Under the pieces are notes generated by a model. That model made no database searches, was not told the DNA's origin, and worked only from the letters and a program-made list of their open reading frames with translations. The translations under genes were made by a program, and so were the position numbers. A stretch of 23,825 nucleotides of DNA from assembly GCA_008501785.1 (NCBI GenBank), contig QQUD01000979.1, forward strand, positions 1-23,825, in the 5' to 3' direction. This document shows, one piece after another, positions 15,020 through 20,668 of this stretch (its first letter is position 1; every line of letters begins with the position of its first letter). The stretch is from Chloroflexota bacterium (GTDB lineage: Bacteria; Chloroflexota; Anaerolineae; Promineifilales; Promineifilaceae).

Positions 15020-15703
15020 TCAATCCAGTTTGAGTGGCAGCCAATGATCGCCCTGCCATTGAACAATCGCTACAGGACGGCCGTTTCGTCTTGCTGGGCG
15101 TACTTTGTCGGTCAATACCATGCCATCATGCACCGGTGTGCCATCACTGGTTTGAACGGCCATAACACCAGCCTGGAGCAAGGCATCAACCGGCTGCAAT
15201 CCAGCCAAGTCACGCACACGCCCAACGATGATGTAACGGCCGTCACTGCCACCTGCCGCCAGACCCACAGCAGCCAATGCACCAATCACCCCATCTTCAG
15301 TCCCTCCTAGACCTTTGAGTAGCAGACCATGAGCATTTGCCAACACGCGTGCCTCACTCTGGAACACGAATGTTTTTTTTGCTTTTAGTCCGAATTGGGT
15401 AATGGCTTTTGGCACAACGGCCGTTACACACAGACCCGGATCGCTCCCTGGCACAAATTCATTGTGCATCAATTTTTCTACCCGCTTCATGATTTGCTGT
15501 ACAGCATCAGCCGGTGCATCTAAATGGATGACAGCACTGCTATTTTTGTGCGTACAAGGCACACGCGGGTCTGAGGAAAGCTGGTGGCGCGTGACACCCA
15601 ACAGCGAGTAATCAGTGGCCAACTCTGCCGCGATTTGTCGCGCCAGATGGCCGGTCCCACGCGTGTCGAGCATGTCGGTGTCGTCTATGCCGATGTAAAT
15701 CAT
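15020..15703 (-). CDS. Short TiaS-like (IGIDDTD) protein
   Basis: A 227-aa soluble protein starting MIYIGIDDTDMLDTRGTGHLAR. The IGIDDTD motif followed by a Thr/Gly-rich turn is characteristic of TiaS, the archaeal tRNA-Ile2 agmatidine synthetase. Further TiaS-like segments are SSAVIHLD, GSDPGLCV and the GGTEDGVIGALAAVGLAAGG stretch. Full TiaS is about 420 aa with C-terminal OB-fold and zinc-ribbon RNA-binding parts, which are absent here. Bacteria use lysidine (TilS) for this tRNA, so tRNA modification is unlikely. Its place between tupA and the ECF ATPase suggests a cytoplasmic ATP-dependent step on the imported compound, which is an inference. An exact AACGGCCGTT is at 15416, with variants at 15076 and 15235. 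Confidence 0.6.
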   Translation of the reverse strand: MIYIGIDDTDMLDTRGTGHLARQIAAELATDYSLLGVTRHQLSSDPRVPCTHKNSSAVIHLDAPADAVQQIMKRVEKLMHNEFVPGSDPGLCVTAVVPKAITQFGLKAKKTFVFQSEARVLANAHGLLLKGLGGTEDGVIGALAAVGLAAGGSDGRYIIVGRVRDLAGLQPVDALLQAGVMAVQTSDGTPVHDGMVLTDKVRPARRNGRPVAIVQWQGDHWLPLKLD

Positions 15704-15717
15704 TTGGTTTTCACTAT

Positions 15718-15751
15718 AGACCCTAAGGGTTTTCTTAAACCCTTAGGGTCT
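15718..15751. repeat. Perfect 15-bp-arm hairpin between tupA and the TiaS-like gene
   Basis: AGACCCTAAGGGTTT (15718-15732) and AAACCCTTAGGGTCT (15737-15751) are exact reverse complements around a TTCT loop. The architecture (15-bp arms, 4-nt loop) is the same as at 770-803 with a different sequence. It starts 7 nt beyond the tupA stop in the transcription direction and could lower expression of the downstream transporter genes relative to the binding protein. Confidence 0.8.
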
Positions 15752-15758
15752 GACAACA

Positions 15759-17126
15759 TTACTTCACAACAATCTCAACAACTTCCCGCAAACGCGGCAG
15801 GTCATCAAACCCAGGGAATGTGGTCGTAAATCCGCCCTGATTGCGGAAGGAGAGGATGCAGTTAGCGCATCCTTCCAGGTCGGTGAGAGTCATTTCTACT
15901 GATTCGCCGCTGGCAGTGATGAAAGTAACGGCCGTTGCTTTATTCTTTACATTTGCCAAGGCAAGCAGGCTGTTGACGGGAACCCCTGTGTAGGTGTCGG
16001 CTTCGCCCTTACTATTAACACCTTCTGCATCAATCGTGTCCATGGCATGAACTTCTACTTCTGTCCATGCCTGTTCGTTTTTCACCATACCAGTGATTGT
16101 TAAAGCAATTGCACCCTCTGCCATTTCAGTTTCTGCTGCGGCTGGCTCTTCGCTTGCTTCTGCGCCATTGGCTGCATGCCACGCTGCTGAATCTGGGGTA
16201 AACAGGGGTGAACCAAATTCCTCGATGCCAAATTGGCTGATCATTTCCTGCGTTTCTACAGAAATGAGCCAGTCAATGAACTGGTTTGCCAGCTCGTTTT
16301 GAATGTGGTCGCCTTTGTCAGGGTTCACAGCCATCACGCCATACGGATTGAAAAGGATAGCATCGCCTTCGACGAGGATTTCTAGCGCGGTGCCGGTGAG
16401 TGTGCGTGCTAGATAGGTGGCGCGGTCGCTCATGGTGTAAGCTTGCAGCTCATTAGCCATTGTTAACACAGCACCCATCCCTTGTCCGGCTGCAATGTAC
16501 CAATCCCCCGATGGTTCGAGGCCAGCTTCAGCCCACAGGTTTTTTTCTTTGGTATGTGTGCCGGAGTCGTCGCCGCGTGAGACAAAGGCGACTTCGGCTG
16601 CCATCACTTCTTCCAGTGCACGAGTTACCTTGTTTTTACCGCGAATGCCTGCGGGATCGTCTGCGGGTCCAACGATGACAAAGTCGTTGTACATCACGTC
16701 TTCACGACGGCTTCCGTGTCCTGCATCCATAAACGCATCTTCGCGACCACGCGCATGAACAAGCAGCACGTCGGCGTCGCCGTTTTCGCCCAGTGCCAAT
16801 GCTTGCCCGGTGCCAACAGCCACCACATCAACTTGAATACCTGTTTTTGTTTCAAAATCTGGCAGGATGAAGTCCAGCAAACCGGAATCGTTCGTGCTGG
16901 TCGTGGTCGCTAAAATCAGTCGTTGACCTTCAGCTTCTGCTACAGATTCTTCTGCAACAGGCTCTTCGTCGACAGGTTCGGCTTCTTCTGCCGCCGGTTC
17001 TGCTTCGAGGACGACTTCCCCACTTGTAGCGTTATCTTCTGCAGGGGCTGCGGCTGGCTCAGTGGCGTTACCCCCACAAGCGGTAAGCAACATGATTAAG
17101 ATTAGGAATAGGCTCCATTTTTTCAT
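15759..17126 (-). CDS. tupA: TupA-like tungstate/molybdate-binding lipoprotein with extra C-terminal domain
   Basis: An extracytoplasmic oxyanion-binding protein. The start is put at 17126 (MKKWSLFLILIMLLTAC, 455 aa); a longer frame from 17168 would translate a hairpin. C17 in LTAC is a lipobox. An acidic Ala/Glu/Pro linker (20-67) is followed by the TupA domain (68-318) with its family hallmarks ATTTSTNDSGLLD (73-85), VGTGQAL (104-110), VMYNDFVIVGP (144-154) and RGDDSGTH (184-191). A second linker (about 320-337) leads to a C-terminal domain (338-455), ITGMVKNEQAWTEVEV then TYTGVPVNSLLALANV, resembling the sulfite-oxidase-type fold with C420 and C423. Typical TupA is about 270-300 aa and works with TupB/TupC. 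Those genes are absent here and an ECF transporter follows instead. An exact AACGGCCGTT is at 15927. Confidence 0.85.
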   Translation of the reverse strand: MKKWSLFLILIMLLTACGGNATEPAAAPAEDNATSGEVVLEAEPAAEEAEPVDEEPVAEESVAEAEGQRLILATTTSTNDSGLLDFILPDFETKTGIQVDVVAVGTGQALALGENGDADVLLVHARGREDAFMDAGHGSRREDVMYNDFVIVGPADDPAGIRGKNKVTRALEEVMAAEVAFVSRGDDSGTHTKEKNLWAEAGLEPSGDWYIAAGQGMGAVLTMANELQAYTMSDRATYLARTLTGTALEILVEGDAILFNPYGVMAVNPDKGDHIQNELANQFIDWLISVETQEMISQFGIEEFGSPLFTPDSAAWHAANGAEASEEPAAAETEMAEGAIALTITGMVKNEQAWTEVEVHAMDTIDAEGVNSKGEADTYTGVPVNSLLALANVKNKATAVTFITASGESVEMTLTDLEGCANCILSFRNQGGFTTTFPGFDDLPRLREVVEIVVK

Positions 17127-17152
17127 GGTGTTTTTGTTTTCTCCTCTTTTTT

Positions 17153-17179
17153 GTAGGGCGATTTTCAAAATCGCCCTAC
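17153..17179. repeat. Hairpin between the regulator and tupA
   Basis: GTAGGGCGATTTT (17153-17165) and AAAATCGCCCTAC (17167-17179) are exact reverse complements. The regulator's TAG stop (17176-17178) lies inside the right arm, so the hairpin covers the end of that gene and the tupA leader. A GAGGAG sequence follows it on the - strand before the tupA ATG. Confidence 0.75.
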
Positions 17180-18294
17180 GGGTCTATCCAAAATAATGCG
17201 CCCGTGGCGATGGTATCGTAACCGCCGAGGGTGTTAACAGACTTTTTAAACGGATCTGAGTTGATGATGGTAATGAGGGATTGGCAAACGGCCGTTTCCC
17301 ACACCTTCTCTAAAATCACCAGCTGGTAAATTTCTTGAGTTAACGAAATAAAATCAAGGCTGTAAGCAGCGGCTGCTGCATAAATTCCCAGCCCTGCAGT
17401 GGCAGTTCCTGATTGAATTGCTTGTGCTACATGCAAATGAGTTGATTTTTCCTGCGCATAGCCATCAATCATATCGGTAGAAATATTGTGTTGATTAAGT
17501 TGAACATCAAGCCATACACGAGTCCCGCTGCCTGCCTGTCGATTCACCCACGTCACGCCTGATTTTGTTAAATCATGTAAGCTCGTAATTTGCTGCGGAT
17601 TGCCAGGAGGTAAAATGAGACCCAAATCACGATAAGCAAGTGTGACCAGCGCCACACGCTGTCCAGGTAGGATGCGTTCGACAAATGGGCGGTTGTAGCT
17701 GTCGGTGGCTTGATCGTAGAGATGCACGCCAGCGAAATCGGCCGTGCCGCGTGCCAATGCGATTAGTCCCCCTAAGCTGCCTTGAAATTTAAGGTCAAGT
17801 GGCGCCTGAGCGTTGGCTTTGCTGAGGTGTCGCGCTAGCAGGTCCATCGTCAAGTCATGGCTGCCGACAAAACGCAGTGGGGTGGGTGTTTGTGTTTCGA
17901 TTGGTTCGGGGATGATGGATTCTTGCAGGGTTTGCCAGCGGGCGAGGGCGACCGAAACGGCCGTTTGAATCTGTTCCGGTTCATGCCCTTGTGTGACTGC
18001 ATCTAAAATGAAACGCTCTGCCTGATTGAGCAACCGTGCCCATTGCAGCATCGGTTTCGTTCCCGGCAGCGGATTTTCGGCAACACGTGTGCCGCTGCCC
18101 TGCTGTCCAGTTGTCAGGCCTTCTTCGGCAAGCATGGCGTAGGCACGACTTACGGTGCTGGTTGTGCAGGTCCACTGCTGGGCCAGGGCGCGTACAGTTG
18201 GTAGTTTGTCGCCCGGCTTTAATTCGCCGAGCGCAATACGCACTCTGATGGATTCGGCAATTTGTTCGTAAAGATGAATTAAAGATTGACTCAT
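17176..18294 (-). CDS. GntR-type regulator with molybdate-binding-like (PBP-like, COG1910-type) domain
   Basis: Predicted ligand-responsive transcription factor for the tupA/ECF operon. I take the ATG at 18294 (MSQSLIHLYEQ, 372 aa). The longer frame from 18375 adds 27 residues without protein character and runs through a hairpin. Residues 8-70 form a GntR winged helix (YEQIAESIRVRIALGELKPG, LPTVRALAQQW, TVSRAYAMLAEEGL, GQQGSGTRV). Residues about 139-355 form a periplasmic-binding-protein-like effector domain with LRFVGSHD, QGSLGGLIAL, ADFAGVHL and VNRQAGSGTRVWLD, as in the COG1910 molybdate-type regulators. A palindrome with 10-bp arms covers its own start codon (18291-18319), pointing to autoregulation. 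The ligand is inferred to be molybdate/tungstate or a related compound. Exact AACGGCCGTT sites are at 17287 and 17956. Confidence 0.8.
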   Translation of the reverse strand: MSQSLIHLYEQIAESIRVRIALGELKPGDKLPTVRALAQQWTCTTSTVSRAYAMLAEEGLTTGQQGSGTRVAENPLPGTKPMLQWARLLNQAERFILDAVTQGHEPEQIQTAVSVALARWQTLQESIIPEPIETQTPTPLRFVGSHDLTMDLLARHLSKANAQAPLDLKFQGSLGGLIALARGTADFAGVHLYDQATDSYNRPFVERILPGQRVALVTLAYRDLGLILPPGNPQQITSLHDLTKSGVTWVNRQAGSGTRVWLDVQLNQHNISTDMIDGYAQEKSTHLHVAQAIQSGTATAGLGIYAAAAAYSLDFISLTQEIYQLVILEKVWETAVCQSLITIINSDPFKKSVNTLGGYDTIATGALFWIDP

Positions 18295-18319
18295 TGTGCT
18301 GGTTGTCCTAGCACAATGA
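18291..18319 (-). promoter_or_regulatory. Candidate operator over the GntR-type regulator start
   Basis: TCATTGTGCT (18291-18300) and AGCACAATGA (18310-18319) are exact 10-bp inverted arms with a 9-bp spacer. The start codon (CAT on + strand, 18292-18294) is in the left arm. The spacing of arm centres is about two helical turns, as expected for a dimeric GntR winged-helix protein. No second copy was noticed in the window. It could also act as an mRNA hairpin hiding the start codon. Confidence 0.6.
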
Positions 18320-18345
18320 TAACAAAACTGGCTTGAGAAACAAAT

Positions 18346-18378
18346 AGAATGGTCCAATCTCAGTGATTGGACCATTCT
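18346..18378. repeat. Hairpin downstream of the 421-aa gene, possible terminator
   Basis: AGAATGGTCCAAT (18346-18358) and ATTGGACCATTCT (18366-18378) are exact reverse complements with a 7-nt loop. On the - strand it follows the stop of the 421-aa gene by 9 nt and is followed by ATTTGTTT, so termination is plausible. It shares the 11-mer TGGTCCAATCT with the hairpin at 23577-23622. Confidence 0.7.
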
Positions 18379-18387
18379 GTGATGATG

Positions 18388-19653
18388 CTATTGGTGTAAA
18401 TTCTGAGCAGCAATGAAGGATAAACCATTTTCGGTCAATGCCCAGGCTGTTTTGCTCGTTGCATCAAGCTTATCGAGGAAGTTTTGTTCCAGGCAATCCC
18501 AGTCGCCCGAATCAATCACCTCTGTTTTGTCGCGGAAGTAGTCGAGGATGTCTGACGGATGGGGGCGCGTTTGGTCGATTTCTGGGTCACCCCCTTCATG
18601 TTTGGCAGAAATATTGGCGACGTGATCGGCAATCTCTACCAATTCATCACGCCGGTTGTAGGGTTGACGCACAATGCTTTTATATGTTTCGGTAATATGA
18701 TGTTCGAAACGAACCACGTCTTCAAAGCCTAATTCTTTGCGGAATTGGGCGGTGATTTCCATGCTTTCGTTGTTCACCGAATTGCTCCAGTTGAAGCCAA
18801 TCAGCGGTGATGTGCCATCGTCGCGAGCAAACAGTTTGGCGCCAAGCAGCGTCCACAGTGCCGCGTAGGGGTTGTCGTTGCCCATGAATACTGAAATCTT
18901 GAACTCAATGTCTACCCCAATACGGTGCAGCAGATAGCCGAGCAGCACGGTGCCGGGATTGATGTTGAGCACCTGGCGTACGCCGTAATTGGTGTAGTAG
19001 TAGAGGAATTCATCGAGCCATTTCAATGCGTGTCCATTGGGTTGGCCGACGCCGCCAAAGTAGCCCGTAATCGTTTCGGGTCCGCCCAGATGCACATTGG
19101 AGCCGTCGGTGCCTTTGGTGTCTAATGTCTCGACGTAGCTGGCTCCGATGATGTTCATGGCGGCAGCAAAGGCGGGTAAATCGCCGTCAAGCTCTTGCTC
19201 TTTCATTTTGCGCACGCGGATGAAGCGCCCGGGCAGCAGGTCACGGGTTTTGATGGCTCGTTTAACGGCCGTTATCAACCACGGAAAATACTGCGCTGCA
19301 CTCACCTCCAACGTCACTGCAAAATCATCCTGAAACGTCATCGACTTGGCTTTGTCGCCTAGCACCTTGTGTTTGTATTCATCCACGCTAATGAATGCGC
19401 CCGAATCTCGTTGTTCAATCAACCAATCCAGGTCTGCCAGATATTCGGGATGCGTCTCTTCCACTTTTTGGCGTAGTGCAGGTAATTCTCGTGCAGCCGC
19501 TGCCTTGGCATTAATCTCTTCTGGTGTGCCATACTTCACCACCACATCCAAAAAGTCATCAATCACACGCATATCCGCATTCAACAAAACCCCATTCAAT
19601 GCATCTAACCGATCTGAAGAAATCTGTAATTTTTGTCGTAATTGGTCTTTCAT
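18388..19653 (-). CDS. Uncharacterised conserved-looking soluble protein
   Basis: I do not recognise the family. The ATG at 19653 (MKDQLRQKLQ, 421 aa) is preferred because GGAG (19661-19664) sits 7 nt before it; a TTG two codons earlier would be too close. The N-terminal 120 residues are helical and charged. The core (about 150-300) has Gly/Asn-rich, enzyme-like loops, such as DTKGTDGSNVHLGGPETITG, GYFGGVGQPNGHALKW, NINPGTVLLGYLLHRIG and FMGNDNPYAALW, which suggest a conserved active site, possibly an alpha/beta barrel. A His-rich stretch (FEHHITETYK) follows. There is no signal peptide or membrane helix. It lies about 100 bp after panB on the same strand. An exact AACGGCCGTT is at 19264. Confidence 0.6.
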   Translation of the reverse strand: MKDQLRQKLQISSDRLDALNGVLLNADMRVIDDFLDVVVKYGTPEEINAKAAAARELPALRQKVEETHPEYLADLDWLIEQRDSGAFISVDEYKHKVLGDKAKSMTFQDDFAVTLEVSAAQYFPWLITAVKRAIKTRDLLPGRFIRVRKMKEQELDGDLPAFAAAMNIIGASYVETLDTKGTDGSNVHLGGPETITGYFGGVGQPNGHALKWLDEFLYYYTNYGVRQVLNINPGTVLLGYLLHRIGVDIEFKISVFMGNDNPYAALWTLLGAKLFARDDGTSPLIGFNWSNSVNNESMEITAQFRKELGFEDVVRFEHHITETYKSIVRQPYNRRDELVEIADHVANISAKHEGGDPEIDQTRPHPSDILDYFRDKTEVIDSGDWDCLEQNFLDKLDATSKTAWALTENGLSFIAAQNLHQ

Positions 19654-19669
19654 TTTCAAACTCCATTTG

Positions 19670-19752
19670 GACTGTCGTCTGTAGTCCGTCGTCTGTAGTC
19701 CATAGTCCGTTAATCGATGAAGGATTACAGCTCACGGTTTATGGACTATGAT
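19670..19752. repeat. GTAGTCC direct and inverted repeats between panB and the 421-aa gene
   Basis: Units CGTCTGTAGTCC, CGTCGTCTGTAGTCC and ATAGTCCGTTAATC are followed by ACGGTTTATGGACTAT, which is partly complementary to them. The whole gap consists of this imperfect inverted repeat. No promoter can be recognised in it. Confidence 0.6.
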
Positions 19753-19754
19753 TC

Positions 19755-20609
19755 TTAATCTAACAACGCTACTAACTCATCATACTCCGCATCTTTCATG
19801 CCAAAATAATTTTCTGGCTGCGGGAATTGGCCTTTGGTGACTTCCTCCACATACTCCTTGACACCGTTGCAAATGACTTCGCCTGCGTTGCCGTAGACTT
19901 TGGCCATGCGTGGGGTGAATTTGGGGTAGAGGCCGAACAGGTCATGGTAAATGAGCAGTTGCCCGTGGGCGTGGGGGCCAGAACCGAGGCTCATGATGAT
20001 GCAGTTTTCGGCGCGTTCGGTGATGAGTTGGCAGACGCGATCTGGCACCAGCTCCAGTAAAATGGCGAATGCACCGGCTTCTTCCAGTGCCTTCGCATCG
20101 TCGATGATTTTCTTGGCTTGTAGTGCGTTTTTGCCCTGCAACCGGAAGCCGCCAAGGGCGCTTGCGCTTTGTGGTGTCAATCCCAGGTGGCCGATGGCGG
20201 GAATGCCAGCGGCGACGATGCCACTGATGCGATTTGCCATTTCTGCACCACCTTCGAGCTTGATGGCATCACAGGCTGTTTCGGCCATGAAGCGGCCTGC
20301 GTTGCGAACGGCCGTTTCCACACTAGGCTGATAGCTCATATACGGCATATCGCCAATCACAAATGCAGTTGGTGCGCCACGCCGTACTGCCGCCGTGTGC
20401 CGAATCATGTCATCCATTGTCACCGGCAGCGTGCTGTCATACCCCAGCATCGTCATTCCCAGGCTGTCGCCAACCAAAATCATGTCGATGCCAGCTTCCT
20501 CCTGAAAATGAGCCGTCGGGTAATCATAGCCGGTGAGCCATGAAATCTGCTCCTTCTTCGCTACTTTTTGAAACAAAGTGTTTAACGTAATTTTCTTGCG
20601 TGTAGACAT
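19755..20609 (-). CDS. panB: 3-methyl-2-oxobutanoate hydroxymethyltransferase (ketopantoate hydroxymethyltransferase)
   Basis: First committed step of pantothenate/CoA synthesis: transfers a hydroxymethyl group from 5,10-methylene-tetrahydrofolate to 2-oxoisovalerate. It is a TIM-barrel enzyme of the usual length (284 aa). Family residues are present: LTGYDYPTA, metal-ligand D48 in VGDSLGMTMLGY, D87 in IGDMPYMSY, K117 in AIKLEGG, HLGLTPQS (141-148) and catalytic E186 in LLELVP. The usual ..DGQ.LV.HD segment reads GPHAHGQLLIYHD, with His at 215 instead of Asp. This departs from the common form but lies outside the metal/catalytic set. A GAGG-containing sequence precedes the ATG. It lies between the GDH-CBS gene and an uncharacterised gene; no panC or panD is in the window. 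An exact AACGGCCGTT is at 20307. Confidence 0.93.
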   Translation of the reverse strand: MSTRKKITLNTLFQKVAKKEQISWLTGYDYPTAHFQEEAGIDMILVGDSLGMTMLGYDSTLPVTMDDMIRHTAAVRRGAPTAFVIGDMPYMSYQPSVETAVRNAGRFMAETACDAIKLEGGAEMANRISGIVAAGIPAIGHLGLTPQSASALGGFRLQGKNALQAKKIIDDAKALEEAGAFAILLELVPDRVCQLITERAENCIIMSLGSGPHAHGQLLIYHDLFGLYPKFTPRMAKVYGNAGEVICNGVKEYVEEVTKGQFPQPENYFGMKDAEYDELVALLD

Positions 20610-20628
20610 ATTTTTTCCTCTTGGAGAA

Positions 20629-20655
20629 CGGGATGTAATTGCAAATTACATCCCG
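20629..20655. repeat. Hairpin between the GDH-CBS gene and panB
   Basis: CGGGATGTAATT (20629-20640) and AATTACATCCCG (20644-20655) are exact reverse complements with a 3-nt loop. It lies 13 nt beyond the GDH-CBS stop and about 20 nt before panB on the - strand. It may separate the two genes transcriptionally, but no T-tract follows. Confidence 0.7.
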
Positions 20656-20668
20656 CGCTCCTCGCTCC

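Larger units (their letters stand above)
11..20316. repeat. Highly iterated palindrome AACGGCCGTT (16 exact copies)
   Basis: Exact copies start at 11, 747, 1269, 3703, 5522, 5699, 10881, 12891, 14113, 14429, 15416, 15927, 17287, 17956, 19264 and 20307. Around a dozen more sites keep CGGCCGT or CGGCCGTT with changed ends (for example 2028, 3614, 6545, 9466, 10065, 12055, 14789, 15076, 15235, 23209). All exact copies lie inside genes on both strands. Fifteen are read ACG-GCC-GTT (Thr-Ala-Val) and one as Asn-Gly-Arg. About 0.02 copies would be expected by chance in a window this size with even base use. Confidence 0.9.

Noticed and set aside
15020..15703. Genuine tRNA-Ile2 agmatidine synthetase
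   Set aside because: Only about half the length, without the RNA-binding domains, and apparently in a bacterium; kept only as TiaS-like.
17127..17168. N-terminal extension of the TupA-like protein
   Set aside because: It would place 14 residues before a perfect lipoprotein signal peptide and translate part of a hairpin.
18295..18375. N-terminal extension of the GntR-type regulator
   Set aside because: It reads through a hairpin and the palindrome and lacks protein-like character; the winged helix starts right after the ATG at 18294.
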